Assembly: GCA_017512365.1 (NCBI GenBank)
Contig: JAFWGQ010000014.1
Span: 221,634 to 285,633 of the forward strand
Direction of reading: 5' to 3'
DNA: 64,000 nt
Source: Mogibacterium sp.
Lineage (GTDB): Bacteria; Bacillota; Clostridia; Peptostreptococcales; Anaerovoracaceae
Position 1 is the first letter of the stretch, and each line of letters begins with the position of its first letter. The notes beneath the pieces are model-generated. The model was given only the letters and a program-made list of their open reading frames with translations. It was not told the origin of the DNA and searched no databases. Both the position numbers and the translations under genes were made by a program. Shown here one piece after another: positions 7,955-17,336 of this stretch.

Positions 7955-7983
7955 ATGATACTACATTGTAATTGCAAGGTCAA
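7955..7983 (-). promoter_or_regulatory. promoter of rplU-rpmA
   Basis: Minus-strand TTGACC (7978-7983), 17-nt spacer, TATCAT (7955-7960). It predicts a leader of roughly 78 nt before rplU. Confidence 0.65.
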
Positions 7984-8030
7984 GAAGGAATTTCATTATT
8001 TATATAAGAGAGTTTTTGTTTCCGGAGAGA

Positions 8031-9116
8031 TCACTCGATAACGACTCCGTCTGCGTCGACTTTTATGTCGTCAGCACCGGCTCCCGCCGCGCCCGGAGAA
8101 GATGCCCTGAGATGTTCCATGAGCTTGCCGCGGATCTCCTCGAGAACTGCAGGATTCTTTTCGAGGAACTCTTTTACGTTCTCCCTGCCCTGTCCTATCC
8201 TCTCGCCGTTATAGCTGTACCACGAGCCGGACTTGTCGATGATCCCGATATCCGAGGCCATGTCGAGTATGTCGCCCGAAAGCGATATGCCCGTGCCGTA
8301 CATGATATCGAATTCAGCCTTTCTGAACGGAGGCGCGACCTTGTTCTTGACTATCTTGACTCTCGTCCTGTTGCCGAACACTTCCTCGCCCTTCTTGATC
8401 GTATCGATCTTTCTGACGTCCATCCTCATGGAAGCGTAGAATTTCAGGGCGCGTCCGCCTGTAGTCGTCTCGGGATTGCCGAACATGATCCCGATCTTTT
8501 CCCTCAACTGGTTGATGAAGATCACGCAGGTCCCCGACCTGTTGATGGCGCCGGCGATCTTTCGAAGGGCCTGAGACATGAGCCTTGCCTGGAGTCCTAC
8601 ATGAGAATCTCCCATCTCGCCCTGTATCTCCGCCTTCGGTACGAGAGCTGCTACAGAGTCGATGACTATGATATCGACTGCGCCGCTCCTTGTGAGCATC
8701 TCGCAGATCTCCAGAGCCTGCTCTCCCGTGTCAGGCTGCGAGACGAGAAGCTCGTCCACATTGACGCCGAGATTTCTGGCATATACCGGATCGAGAGCGT
8801 GTTCGGCGTCGATGAACGCTGCCTGTCCGCCTTTCTTCTGACATTCGGCGATAGCGTGCAGTGTGAGAGTCGTTTTGCCTGATGATTCTGGTCCGTAGAT
8901 CTCGATTATCCTGCCTTTCGGATAACCTCCTACTCCGGTCGCGAAGTCAAGGCTCACAGAACCCGTGGAGATGACATCGATATTCGTCACAGGTCCGGAC
9001 TCTCCGAGCTTCATTATCGCGCCCTTGCCGTATTGTTTCTGTATCTGATCGAGAGCCTGCTGCAGTGCCTTGTCCTTTGCGGCGCGATCAGCGCTGTTGT
9101 TCATGTTGTCTGCCAT
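8031..9116 (-). CDS. recA: recombinase RecA
   Basis: A 361-residue RecA that forms filaments on single-stranded DNA, catalyses strand exchange and triggers LexA cleavage. Walker A is [10 protein letters not shown]; other conserved parts are [35 protein letters not shown] and [17 protein letters not shown]. An acidic tail ends [13 protein letters not shown]. The ATG at 9116 (MADNMNNS) has AGGAGG upstream. It is a single-gene unit with a near-consensus promoter and a LexA box in the leader, so SOS induction is expected. Confidence 0.99.
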   Translation of the reverse strand: MADNMNNSADRAAKDKALQQALDQIQKQYGKGAIMKLGESGPVTNIDVISTGSVSLDFATGVGGYPKGRIIEIYGPESSGKTTLTLHAIAECQKKGGQAAFIDAEHALDPVYARNLGVNVDELLVSQPDTGEQALEICEMLTRSGAVDIIVIDSVAALVPKAEIQGEMGDSHVGLQARLMSQALRKIAGAINRSGTCVIFINQLREKIGIMFGNPETTTGGRALKFYASMRMDVRKIDTIKKGEEVFGNRTRVKIVKNKVAPPFRKAEFDIMYGTGISLSGDILDMASDIGIIDKSGSWYSYNGERIGQGRENVKEFLEKNPAVLEEIRGKLMEHLRASSPGAAGAGADDIKVDADGVVIE

Positions 9117-9137
9117 ATTTCCTCCTGGATCACGTAT

Positions 9138-9151
9138 AGAACGCTTGTTCG
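9138..9151 (-). promoter_or_regulatory. LexA (DinR-type) SOS box of recA
   Basis: Minus-strand CGAACAAGCGTTCT matches the Gram-positive SOS box CGAAC-N4-GTTCG at 9 of 10 fixed positions. It lies just downstream of the recA -10, where bound LexA would block transcription. Confidence 0.85.
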
Positions 9152-9156
9152 TATTC

Positions 9157-9185
9157 ATATTACCTGTTCTGACATGTCGTGTCAA
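9157..9185 (-). promoter_or_regulatory. promoter of recA
   Basis: Minus-strand TTGACA (9180-9185), 17-nt spacer, TAATAT (9157-9162). The -35 is perfect. The SOS box follows within 6 nt. Confidence 0.8.
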
Positions 9186-9238
9186 TATTATATTTGCGCT
9201 GCCGGCTTCATGTCGAACAAAAAAAGCACTCTATCCGA

Positions 9239-9261
9239 CAATAAATCCCCGACTTTCGGGG
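9239..9261 (-). terminator. probable terminator after cinA
   Basis: In the transcript CCCCGA pairs with TCGGGG around AAG, followed by an imperfect U-rich ATTTATT. It separates cinA from the recA promoter. Confidence 0.55.
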
Positions 9262-9293
9262 CTTGCCCCTCAGCAGGCAGATGCACCATCGTT

Positions 9294-10523
9294 TTACCGG
9301 ATAAGCAGATAGACTGCTCTGAGCATCCGGAGCGTGATGTACCTTCTGTTCCACTTCCTTTCATTTCTGGAAGTCTTTATCTCTGCATGTCCGGTCACGT
9401 CTCCGAAGGCGTATCCGATATACGCCTCGCCGGCTTCATGCCCCTCATCGGCGTCGGGTCCGGCGTAGCCTGTCACTGAAACGGCGATATCCGCCCCTGA
9501 GCGGGCTTTTGCACCTGCAGCCATGGCTTCGGCCGTTTCGGCGCTTACGATGCCGTATCGGGCGATTATTCCCCGATCGACTCCGAGTTCATCCGCCTTT
9601 GCGTCTTCCGAATATGTTACATACGAAGAAGAAAGCACTTCGGACGCACCCGCTACATCCGTGATGGCGGAAGCGAACAAGCCCCCCGTACATGATTCGG
9701 CTGCAGTGATGCGAAGGCCCTTTTCCCTGAGTATCCTGACGACTACCTCGTTCAGGTCCTCGTCATCAAGGCTGTAAATGTATTCCCCTGCCAGTTCGTC
9801 TATCCTGCCGGTCATCTGATCGACCGCATGCTTCGCCTCTTCCAGGGAATCTCTCTGTGAAGCTACTCTGAGCGTGCACTCTCCCTCCTTGGCGTAGGTA
9901 GCGATCGTAGGATCGGTCTGGCCGTCGATGAGAGGCATCAGCAGCATCTCAAGATCCGATTCGCCGATGCCTATCGTGCGTATCACCCTGTAATACATCT
10001 TCTTTTCCATGAACTGTTCGAGGTACTGCCTTACACCGTTCTCGAACAGCCAGGTCATCTCTCTCGGAGGGCCCGGGAAGCATATGGCTGTCCTGCCGTC
10101 TTTTGACAGCGCGAAGCCCGGCGCAGTGCCGGACGCGTTGTAGAAAGGAGTGCATCCGACAGGAAGCAGCGCCTGCTTCAGATTGTTCTCGGGCATGCTT
10201 CGCCCCCGTTTGTCGAAGAATGCCCTGAGGTCCACGATGACCTGTTCATCAGTGTACATCTCCGCGCCCATGTATTCCGCGACCGTCTCCTTCGTGAGGT
10301 CGTCCTGCGTAGGCCCGAGGCCTCCGGTAAGCAGAACGAGGTCCGTGTCTATGAAAGCTTCCGCGAGCTTTTCCCTGAGCCTTGCGGGATTGTCTCCCAC
10401 CACAAAGTGATACATCACGTCAAAGCCCATGTGATTGAGCTTATCTGACAGATATGCTGCGTTCGTGTTGACGGTCTGTCCGAACAGAAGCTCTGTCCCG
10501 ACAGCTATTATCGAAGTTTTCAT
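9294..10523 (-). CDS. cinA: CinA family protein (competence/damage-inducible; NMN deamidase type)
   Basis: A 409-residue two-domain protein. The N-terminal molybdopterin-binding-like domain (MKTSIIAVGTELLFGQTVN, LLTGGLGPTQDDLTKE, CFPGPPREM) has COG1058 pyrophosphatase-type character; the C-terminal PncC-type domain (ITAAESCTGGLFASAITDVA, AVSVTGYAGPD) acts in NMN deamidation in relatives. It sits between pgsA and recA, an order common in Bacillota. GGAGG lies upstream of the ATG, and pgsA ends 20 nt before, so it is the last gene of ftsK-rimO-pgsA-cinA. Confidence 0.96.
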   Translation of the reverse strand: MKTSIIAVGTELLFGQTVNTNAAYLSDKLNHMGFDVMYHFVVGDNPARLREKLAEAFIDTDLVLLTGGLGPTQDDLTKETVAEYMGAEMYTDEQVIVDLRAFFDKRGRSMPENNLKQALLPVGCTPFYNASGTAPGFALSKDGRTAICFPGPPREMTWLFENGVRQYLEQFMEKKMYYRVIRTIGIGESDLEMLLMPLIDGQTDPTIATYAKEGECTLRVASQRDSLEEAKHAVDQMTGRIDELAGEYIYSLDDEDLNEVVVRILREKGLRITAAESCTGGLFASAITDVAGASEVLSSSYVTYSEDAKADELGVDRGIIARYGIVSAETAEAMAAGAKARSGADIAVSVTGYAGPDADEGHEAGEAYIGYAFGDVTGHAEIKTSRNERKWNRRYITLRMLRAVYLLIR

Positions 10524-10543
10524 CAGATGATCCTCCGCCTGGA

Positions 10544-11077
10544 CTACATGCTGAAGACGTCTTTGTTCTTCAGAACATATTCGAAGCCGGAGTAAACTGT
10601 CATGACGAGAGATGCCCAGAACAGTATGTTCGCGATGAGCATGACAGTCGTTTGCGCCTTAGGAACGGAAAGTGCAAGCAGATATGCGATCACGGCGAAC
10701 ATCTGCAGTACGGTCTTGACCTTGCCCGACATACCGGCGGCCAGCACCTTTCCCTCTGATGCGGCCACAGTCCTCATGCCTGCGATAATGAATTCTCTCG
10801 CCAGTATGATAATGAGCATCCAGGCTTTGATAAGATCCGATTCGATGAAGAGGCAGAGAGCCGAATACACCAGTATCTTGTCTGCCAGCGGATCCATTAT
10901 CTTGCCGAAGTTCGTCACGAGGTCACGCTCGCGCGCTATCTTGCCGTCAAAGAAGTCGGTCACCGACGCGGCGCAGAACAGTACAAGGGCTGCAGGATAA
11001 TATCCCGTCATGAATGCCGCGATAAAGAACGGCACCATTATGATCCTCGCGATCGTTAATTTGTTAGGGAGATTCAT
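10544..11077 (-). CDS. pgsA: CDP-diacylglycerol--glycerol-3-phosphate 3-phosphatidyltransferase
   Basis: A 177-residue integral membrane enzyme committing CDP-diacylglycerol to phosphatidylglycerol. The CDP-alcohol phosphotransferase motif D-G-x2-A-R-x8-G-x3-D-x3-D appears as DFFDGKIARERDLVTNFG followed by KIMDPLADK. About six hydrophobic segments follow, and the start MNLPNKLTIARI is typical. GGAGG precedes the ATG. It lies 27 nt after rimO. Confidence 0.96.
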   Translation of the reverse strand: MNLPNKLTIARIIMVPFFIAAFMTGYYPAALVLFCAASVTDFFDGKIARERDLVTNFGKIMDPLADKILVYSALCLFIESDLIKAWMLIIILAREFIIAGMRTVAASEGKVLAAGMSGKVKTVLQMFAVIAYLLALSVPKAQTTVMLIANILFWASLVMTVYSGFEYVLKNKDVFSM

Positions 11078-11104
11078 GTCTTTTCCTCCGTTTTCTGTAT
11101 TGAT

Positions 11105-12412
11105 CTATATTTCAGAGCCTTCGAGATCGTATTCGAAGGCATCTGTGATCCTGACACTGACTATATCGCCGGGCACATGAGCTTTTTCTGAAGAGACCGT
11201 TACCGCGCAGTCTATCTCAGGCGCATCATAACGAGTTCTCCCTGTATAGAGGCCGTCGCCGATGATCTCATCTATCATGACCTCATATGTCCTTCCGATC
11301 TTCTTTTCGTTCAGCTTTTCGCTGACGGCAAGCTGATGCTCCATCACGCGGTCCCGCCTGCTGATGCGCACTTCCTCATCCACTTTGCCGTCCATCGTAA
11401 ACGAAGGAGTACCTTCCTCCTCCGAGAAAGCAAAGGCCCCGAGCCTGTTTATATCCCAGCTGTCGATGAAGCCGGCAAGAAGATCCATGTCGCCTTCGGT
11501 CTCGCCCGGAAAACCTACGAGCAGCGTCGTGCGTATATGCACATCGGGGATGCGCTCCCTCAGCTTTGTTATGACCGCCCTGATCGAATCGCCTGTGGAC
11601 TGCCTCCTCATGAGATGCAGCACGTGATCGGAGATATGCTGTATAGGCATGTCGATGTATTTGCAGATTTTCGGTTCCTGAGCGATCACATCAATAAGTT
11701 CGTCAGTAATACCATTATCGTAAACATACATCAGCCTTATCCATTCGATGCCGTCTATCCCGCAAAGCCGTCGAAGCAGCTTCGGAAGCTCCGGCTTCCC
11801 GTACAGATCGCGGCCGTACTGCGAAGTATCCTGGGCTATGAGTATGAGCTCCTTTATGCCGGCAGCGGCCATGTCTTCGGCTTCCCTGATGCAGTCCTCC
11901 ATCTTCTTGGACCTGAAAGGACCTCTGATAAGAGGTATTGCGCAGAAACTGCAGTTGTTATTGCAGCCTTCCGCTATCTTGAGATATCCGTAATGCGATC
12001 CTTCATCGAAGAGGCGCTTTCTGTATCTGAGATCGTCAGTGCTGTCTCCTACCATGTCCCTTGAGGCGGGACTGTCCCCGAGCAGCACCGAAGGCAGATC
12101 ATCATAATCGTTCACACCGAAGAACATGTCGACTTCGGGCATCTCTTCGGAAAGCTCTTCGTGATAGCGTTCTGCGAGGCAGCCTGTGACTACGAGTTTC
12201 TTGTGCTCTCCTCTTTCCGCGGCGAGCTCGAAGATCCTCTCTATGGATTCCTTCTTTGCGTCCTCGATAAAACCGCAGGTATTGACTATGAGTATGTCTG
12301 CTTCCTGCGGATCAAAAGCAATGCCGCAGCCTCTCTCAGCGAGAGAAGCCGCAAGCATCTGCGAATCATATTCGTTCTTGGCGCATCCGAGCGTATCGAT
12401 ATATACCTTCAT
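11105..12412 (-). CDS. rimO: ribosomal protein S12 methylthiotransferase RimO
   Basis: A 435-residue radical SAM enzyme that methylthiolates the conserved Asp of S12. It has the UPF0004 domain (MKVYIDTLGCAKNEYDSQM with cluster cysteines, NTCGFIEDAK, VTGCLAERY), the radical SAM motif CNNNCSFCAIP, and a C-terminal TRAM domain. GCAKNEYDS rather than a MiaB-type start supports RimO over MiaB. The ATG overlaps the ftsK stop as TGATG, so it is translationally coupled. Confidence 0.96.
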   Translation of the reverse strand: MKVYIDTLGCAKNEYDSQMLAASLAERGCGIAFDPQEADILIVNTCGFIEDAKKESIERIFELAAERGEHKKLVVTGCLAERYHEELSEEMPEVDMFFGVNDYDDLPSVLLGDSPASRDMVGDSTDDLRYRKRLFDEGSHYGYLKIAEGCNNNCSFCAIPLIRGPFRSKKMEDCIREAEDMAAAGIKELILIAQDTSQYGRDLYGKPELPKLLRRLCGIDGIEWIRLMYVYDNGITDELIDVIAQEPKICKYIDMPIQHISDHVLHLMRRQSTGDSIRAVITKLRERIPDVHIRTTLLVGFPGETEGDMDLLAGFIDSWDINRLGAFAFSEEEGTPSFTMDGKVDEEVRISRRDRVMEHQLAVSEKLNEKKIGRTYEVMIDEIIGDGLYTGRTRYDAPEIDCAVTVSSEKAHVPGDIVSVRITDAFEYDLEGSEI

Positions 12413-15400
12413 CAGTAGGAATCCTCGCTGTCAGCATCCATCACCATGCGCCTTACGGATTCAGGCAGAGAATTGAACGAATCCATGGCCTGCGTATTGC
12501 TGAGCTTGTTTTTATCATGGCCTTCATCCTCAGGCGGTGCTGCTTCATGCGTCTCGCCGGCTGCCTCCGGCGGCACTGTCTCCTGAACAGGCGAAGGAGC
12601 AGCTTCGGCGTCTGCCTCTGCGGATTCCGCATCCTCAGCATCATCATGTACGCCGTAGTACTCGTCCTCCGTAATGAGGAGCTGACGCGGCCTCGATCCG
12701 TCCGAAGGACCTATTATACCCTTCTCCTCTATCTCGTCGATTATCCTCGCAGCCCTGTTGTATCCTATCCTGAATCTTCTCTGGAGCATGGATACAGACG
12801 CCTGTTTGGATTTGAAGATGAATGCTATGGCATCTTCGGTAAGCTCATCCTGCGGCTCCGAGCCGCCCCTGCGCCCGTCGCTGTCTATGGCTTTCTGGAT
12901 CTCGTCGTCATACGCCGGATCTCCGCCCTCTTTCTTGACGAACCTGATGATCTTGTCGATCTCTTTTTCGGATATGTATGGGCCCTGGACCCTGTATGGC
13001 TTTGTGGAGCCCACAGGAGAGAACAGCATGTCGCCTTTTCCGAGCAGCTTCTCGGCGCCTGCCATGTCGAGTATGGTCCTGGAGTCGAACTGCGAAGCCA
13101 CGCTGAACGCGATCCTCGAAGGTATGTTGGCCTTGATGAGGCCGGTGACTACGTCTACAGAAGGCCTCTGTGTCGCGACTATGAGATGCATACCGGCTGC
13201 TCTTGCCTTCTGGGCAAGCCTGCAGATGGAATTCTCGACCTCTGAAGGCGCTGCCATCATCAGATCGGCAAGCTCGTCGATTATGATGACGATCTGCGGC
13301 TTGCAGTCGGCCCAGCGGTGGTTCATCCTCATGAGCTCGTTGTAGGACTCAAGATCCTTGACGTTGTTTTCGGCAAAGAGCTCGTACCTCTTATCCATCT
13401 CCTCGACAGCGATGGCAAGAGCTCTCGACGCCTTCCTGGCATCAGTGACGACCGGAGTGAGCATGTGCGGTATCCCGTTGTAATTACCGAGCTCTACCAC
13501 CTTAGGGTCTATCATTATCAGCTTGAGATCCGACGGCTTCGCCTTGTAAAGAAAGCTGGCTACTATGGAATTGATGCATACGGATTTACCGGAGCCCGTA
13601 GCGCCGGCTATGAGCATGTGCGGCATGTCATGAAGGTCAGCGACCACATTATTGCCCGAGATGTCCTTTCCGACAACGAATTCGATCTTCGAAGGCGCGT
13701 TCATGAATTCATCCGAATCGATGAGGTCGCGTATGAAGACCGGCGAAGGCTTGTCGTTTTCGACCTCGATGCCGACAGCAGCCTTGCCCGGTATAGGCGC
13801 TTCTATGCGTATGCTCTTGGCCCTGAGGTTCAGGGCTATATCATCGGCGAGCCTGGTGATGCTGGCGACCTTGACGCCCGTGGCAGGCTGCACTTCATAT
13901 CTCGTTACCGATGCTCCCTGGGTAACTGTCAGCACCTTCGCGTCGACTCCGAAGTCGTTCAGCGTCTGCTCAAGCAGGTTTGCCTTGTCCTGGAGCTGTA
14001 TGTCGCTCATCATCTGCTTTGAGCCTGTGTCCCTTTTGAGAAGGCTCACAGGAGGGAATTCATATCCGCTGTCATCAGATGACGCGCTGAATCCGGCGGC
14101 GATAGCCTCGTCTGCCGCCTTGTCCTCCGCAGCGGTCTCCTTTTCAGCCTTTGCGGCAGATGAAGAGCGCTTCTTCGAAGAGGACGGGGAGCTTCGCTTC
14201 GGCTCCGGCGCGTCTGTCACAGCAGCCGCTGTTTCGACGGCCTCAGCGGCAGCCGGAGATGCCTCCGGCCTTCTTCCTCCGTGAGCGTCGAGTCCGAAGG
14301 ATCCGGAGTGCCCCGTATCATCAGGATCACCGAGCCCCAGGCCGGTCTTTGGCCTGGTTTTGTTCCTGTCGGATCTCCTGCCCGGATATCCGTAATCCGC
14401 TTCTTCCTTTTCGAAATCTCTGTTTTCCGCATACATGCTGCGTACGACAGGCTTGTCTCCGTTCATCCCGACTTTTTCCGGAGCGGTCTTGAGTTCCTTT
14501 TCAGAGCTGTATGTTTCGCCGGTCTCGCTGTCAATGGCGAAGAAGCCCTTTAACTTTCCGACCAGGGTGTTCCTGTTCTGTCCGCCGGATCTTTCAGCCG
14601 GAGGCGGAACTACCTGAGTATAATCGATCTCAGCGTTCCTTCCGGATGGACCGAAGGGTTCGGGTATGTCTGCCGCAGGCGTACGGGAGACGGCAGGCCT
14701 GTCTTCAGATCTTTCTTCTCTGCTTATGCCGCTCAGTATGGACTTCCACAGAGAAGGCTTCGGCTCTTCGGAAACGGCCGCAGTCGTTCCTCCCGGAAGC
14801 TGAGCGACTTTCTGGCGCTCGTCCTCTTCGATCTCCCTCATCATGCGGCGCGCCTCGGCTTTCCTGACATAGCTGTCAACGAATCTGGATATAGGAGAAT
14901 TTGCGACGAGGAATACGGATATGACGAGGACCGTCAAAGATATTATGAGAAGTCCCGGCATGCCGAAAAGCTTGGCCAGTATGGAGCCCAGCTCCATCCC
15001 GATGACGCCTCCCATCTCGCCTCTCACTCCGAGTATGTAATAGTCCGCGATGTCGGCGAAGCCGTATCTGAGATTGTACGGGTCTATGAACCTGAATGAA
15101 TTCAGAATGCACAGATTGATGAAAATGAGCAGACTGAATATCGTTGTGCGCAGGCCTATGTGAGAAAGCCTGCCCGCGAACAGCAGAAGTGCAAATATCA
15201 GTACGAGGAACGGCAGCACGTATGCCATGGCTCCGAAAAGGCCAAGACAAAGATCGTGCACCTTCATGCCGAAGCTGCCGGTCGTATCCATTACGACTGT
15301 AAAGAAAAGGAAAACCGCAACGGCAAACAGAGTGATGCTCCAGATCACGTCAAGATTGCGTCTGTCGCGGTCACTCCTGCGCTTCATCTCATCAAGGACT

Positions 15401-15513
15401 TCCTGCTTTGTAGGATTCGGCGTCTGTGCAGATCCCTCTTTCGGTTTATTCTTGCTGCCGGGCGGTCTGCCCGGACCTCTTTTCTTCTGACCGTTACTGT
15501 TTTGCTGTGCCAT
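12412..15513 (-). CDS. ftsK: FtsK/SpoIIIE DNA translocase with N-terminal AT-hook
   Basis: A 1,033-residue septal DNA pump. After a basic N-terminus come about four transmembrane helices (roughly residues 50-225), a long low-complexity acidic linker, the motor domain with Walker A GATGSGKS (about residue 640) and Walker B VIIIDELADL (about 748), and a C-terminal winged-helix gamma domain that would read KOPS-like sites. Two features are unusual: an AT-hook core, GPGRPPGSKNKP, within the first 30 residues, and an acidic tail of about 75 residues after gamma. The ATG at 15513 (MAQQNSNG) has AAAGGAG upstream; the frame stays open further upstream across the promoter. Confidence 0.96.
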   Translation of the reverse strand: MAQQNSNGQKKRGPGRPPGSKNKPKEGSAQTPNPTKQEVLDEMKRRSDRDRRNLDVIWSITLFAVAVFLFFTVVMDTTGSFGMKVHDLCLGLFGAMAYVLPFLVLIFALLLFAGRLSHIGLRTTIFSLLIFINLCILNSFRFIDPYNLRYGFADIADYYILGVRGEMGGVIGMELGSILAKLFGMPGLLIISLTVLVISVFLVANSPISRFVDSYVRKAEARRMMREIEEDERQKVAQLPGGTTAAVSEEPKPSLWKSILSGISREERSEDRPAVSRTPAADIPEPFGPSGRNAEIDYTQVVPPPAERSGGQNRNTLVGKLKGFFAIDSETGETYSSEKELKTAPEKVGMNGDKPVVRSMYAENRDFEKEEADYGYPGRRSDRNKTRPKTGLGLGDPDDTGHSGSFGLDAHGGRRPEASPAAAEAVETAAAVTDAPEPKRSSPSSSKKRSSSAAKAEKETAAEDKAADEAIAAGFSASSDDSGYEFPPVSLLKRDTGSKQMMSDIQLQDKANLLEQTLNDFGVDAKVLTVTQGASVTRYEVQPATGVKVASITRLADDIALNLRAKSIRIEAPIPGKAAVGIEVENDKPSPVFIRDLIDSDEFMNAPSKIEFVVGKDISGNNVVADLHDMPHMLIAGATGSGKSVCINSIVASFLYKAKPSDLKLIMIDPKVVELGNYNGIPHMLTPVVTDARKASRALAIAVEEMDKRYELFAENNVKDLESYNELMRMNHRWADCKPQIVIIIDELADLMMAAPSEVENSICRLAQKARAAGMHLIVATQRPSVDVVTGLIKANIPSRIAFSVASQFDSRTILDMAGAEKLLGKGDMLFSPVGSTKPYRVQGPYISEKEIDKIIRFVKKEGGDPAYDDEIQKAIDSDGRRGGSEPQDELTEDAIAFIFKSKQASVSMLQRRFRIGYNRAARIIDEIEEKGIIGPSDGSRPRQLLITEDEYYGVHDDAEDAESAEADAEAAPSPVQETVPPEAAGETHEAAPPEDEGHDKNKLSNTQAMDSFNSLPESVRRMVMDADSEDSY

Positions 15514-15562
15514 TAATGCTCCTTTTGGATGCCCTGAGGCATATAATGTATATAGCCGTACT

Positions 15563-15590
15563 ATTATACCACAATATATTGGCTTCACAA
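15563..15590 (-). promoter_or_regulatory. promoter of the ftsK-rimO-pgsA-cinA unit
   Basis: Minus-strand TTGTGA (15585-15590), 16-nt spacer ending in an extended -10 TGG, then TATAAT (15563-15568). It abuts the rpmF terminator. Confidence 0.6.
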
Positions 15591-15591
15591 A

Positions 15592-15620
15592 GTAAAAGAA
15601 AAGCCCCTTTTACGGGACTT
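15592..15620 (-). terminator. terminator of rpmF
   Basis: In the transcript AAGTCCC pairs with GGGGCTT around a GTAAAA loop and is followed by TTCTTTTACT. It lies between rpmF and the ftsK promoter. Confidence 0.65.
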
Positions 15621-15651
15621 TGTCTTGCTCTTGATGATCTGTTCCTCTTTA

Positions 15652-15831
15652 TTATTCAGCGTTCACGACGTCCTTGCCGTCATAGTAACCGCATACAGGA
15701 CATACTCTGTGAGGAAGCTTTGGCTCATGGCACTGAGGGCAGATCGAAAGTCCGGTCATGCTCTTCTTCATATTAGCAGCCTTTCTGCCGCTTGTCTTAG
15801 CCTGTGAAGTTTTCCTTTTAGGTACTGCCAT
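15652..15831 (-). CDS. rpmF: 50S ribosomal protein L32
   Basis: A 59-residue zinc-binding L32: [18 protein letters not shown] at the N-terminus, then CPQC and CPVC cysteine pairs flanking a knuckle. The ATG at 15831 has AGGAGG upstream; the frame-extending GTG three codons earlier overlaps that ribosome site and is rejected. It has its own near-perfect promoter and a terminator. The usual neighbours yceD and plsX are not here. Confidence 0.98.
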   Translation of the reverse strand: MAVPKRKTSQAKTSGRKAANMKKSMTGLSICPQCHEPKLPHRVCPVCGYYDGKDVVNAE

Positions 15832-15894
15832 TGTCGACACCTCCTTGTATTCTTATCTAATTCGTTATCTTTATCTCTCTTGTCGCACCGGTAT

Positions 15895-15923
15895 AGTATA
15901 TTCACAGCGGTGCTTTTTGTCAA
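15895..15923 (-). promoter_or_regulatory. promoter of rpmF
   Basis: Minus-strand TTGACA (15918-15923), exactly 17-nt spacer, TATACT (15895-15900). One of the strongest promoters in the window. Confidence 0.85.
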
Positions 15924-15996
15924 CAAAAAAAAGAATTTTTGAATTTGCTATGGATTTATCAATCTGTTTGTGTTACATTATCATTGTTGTCAATAA

Positions 15997-16073
15997 CGGG
16001 GTGTGGCTCAGCTTGGTAGAGCGCTTCGTTCGGGACGAAGAGGTCGCACGTTCAAATCGTGTCACCCCGACCA
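15997..16073 (+). tRNA. tRNA-Pro (anticodon CGG)
   Basis: A 77-nt cloverleaf: acceptor CGGGGTG/CACCCCG, D arm GCTC/GAGC, anticodon stem CTTCG/CGAAG with loop TTCGGGA giving anticodon CGG, and a T arm with loop TTCAAAT. The 3' end is A-CCA and CCA is encoded. It is the only plus-strand gene in the left 21 kb and lies between divergent rpmF and convergent tmcAL. Confidence 0.97.
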
Positions 16074-16078
16074 CGTAG

Positions 16079-16110
16079 GGCGCCGGTCATGAGGCCGGCG
16101 TCTTTGCTTT
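16079..16110 (+). terminator. terminator after tRNA-Pro
   Basis: CGCCGG pairs with CCGGCG around TCATGAGG and is followed by TCTTTGCTTTGTT, six nt after the tRNA CCA and just before the tmcAL stop. Confidence 0.7.
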
Positions 16111-16112
16111 GT

Positions 16113-17276
16113 TCAGATCATCACGGGCTTTCTTACGTGATCTGAGTATTCGGACGCATCCCTGCCTGTCATGAGGCTGTAGATATCAGCTGCATGCACG
16201 TCGAGCGAGAGCATGTCCGCCGCGGCCTCATCCAGCAGGCCCGCTTCCTTGTTTATGTTTGTTATGACAGGAAGGCCGCGGCCCTCCCTGCCTTTCATCT
16301 CTGCCAGCAGTTTTCTGCCTTTTCCGGTAAACCCAAGCACCCTTATATATCCCGGTGAACCGTAAGGATAGCGCGACCTCGTTATGCCGAGTATCGTCTG
16401 CATGCAGAGTCTGGATATCCTGGTATACGTATATCTTCTTGACTTGACAGAAGAGATGATGCCTTCGAAGCTGTCTTCGGACGACGCCGCGTCCGCGAGC
16501 AGATTGGCAAGGCCTTCACCTCCGGACGGACAGTCCTCAATGGCGGATGCATCCGAAGACATCACAGCGTATCTGAGGACCTTCGTCCATTCATCGGGAA
16601 ATGTCAGCGCGGATCTTTCCAGAGCATCAGAAGACGCTTCAGGCATGCTGCCTTCGAGTTCCCGCAAAGCAGCCTCTCTGCGACCTCTGTTCTTTGACAG
16701 TATGCTCCTTATCTCTGAAGAGCTCAGAGCATCCGTCCTCTTTACCGTGACCGGAAGAGCTTTTTCCATGCAAAGCACATACTCAAGTCCGAGTATGTCG
16801 TTGGAACTGCCGGGTATGTCACAGCCGGAAAGCTCTTTGAAGACCCTGGCTCTTGCCGCCGGCCAGCTGAGGCCTTCCGGGACGAGTGCATTTATCCCCT
16901 CTTCTATCGCCCTGCGATTCTTCCTGATGTATCCGGCAGCTCTGCCGATCGAATCAATGTCCCCGCTCTCGCTTCCGAAAGCTATGACTGAGCAGCCGCA
17001 TTCCTCAAGAATTCTCACCGCTGCTGAAGCATACTGAGACGCGTTTCCGAGACAGAACAGTGTCGGTATCTCAACGATCAGATCCGCTCCCGTTCTGAGA
17101 GCCGCCTCAGTCCTTGCCCATTTGTCCGTCACGGCGGGCTCTCCTCTCTGGACGAAGTCTCCGCTCATTGCAATTACAAGAGCATCGCAGCCTGTAAGTC
17201 TGCGAGTTTCTTCCATGAGATATGCGTGTCCGTCATGGAGCGGGTCGAATTCAGCTGTTATTCCGCTTGCTTTCAT
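16113..17276 (-). CDS. tmcAL: tRNA(Met) cytidine acetate ligase
   Basis: A 387-residue YlbM/TmcAL family nucleotidyltransferase, which uses acetate and ATP to form ac4C34 in elongator tRNA-Met. The N-terminal nucleotide-binding motif is ITAEFDPLHDGHAYLMEETR (family form: NPFHxGH), followed by AMSGDFVQRGEPAVTDKWAR and FGSESGDI. The length fits. It lies downstream of the coiled-coil gene behind a terminator and converges on tRNA-Pro. Confidence 0.95.
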   Translation of the reverse strand: MKASGITAEFDPLHDGHAYLMEETRRLTGCDALVIAMSGDFVQRGEPAVTDKWARTEAALRTGADLIVEIPTLFCLGNASQYASAAVRILEECGCSVIAFGSESGDIDSIGRAAGYIRKNRRAIEEGINALVPEGLSWPAARARVFKELSGCDIPGSSNDILGLEYVLCMEKALPVTVKRTDALSSSEIRSILSKNRGRREAALRELEGSMPEASSDALERSALTFPDEWTKVLRYAVMSSDASAIEDCPSGGEGLANLLADAASSEDSFEGIISSVKSRRYTYTRISRLCMQTILGITRSRYPYGSPGYIRVLGFTGKGRKLLAEMKGREGRGLPVITNINKEAGLLDEAAADMLSLDVHAADIYSLMTGRDASEYSDHVRKPVMI

Positions 17277-17285
17277 TTCGGATAA

Positions 17286-17318
17286 GAAAAAACAGGGCCG
17301 CCGGATAACGGAAGCCCT
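17286..17318 (-). terminator. terminator after the coiled-coil protein gene
   Basis: In the transcript AGGGC pairs with GCCCT, with CCG/CGG pairing inside, followed by GTTTTTTC. It separates the recG-rsmD-coaD unit from tmcAL. Confidence 0.65.
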
Positions 17319-17336
17319 TGAGTGTCTGTGCCGTTC

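Noticed and set aside
15940-15996. Promoter for tRNA-Pro
   Set aside because: TTATCA and TATCAT at 17 nt exist, but both boxes are weak; I could not support it well enough to list.
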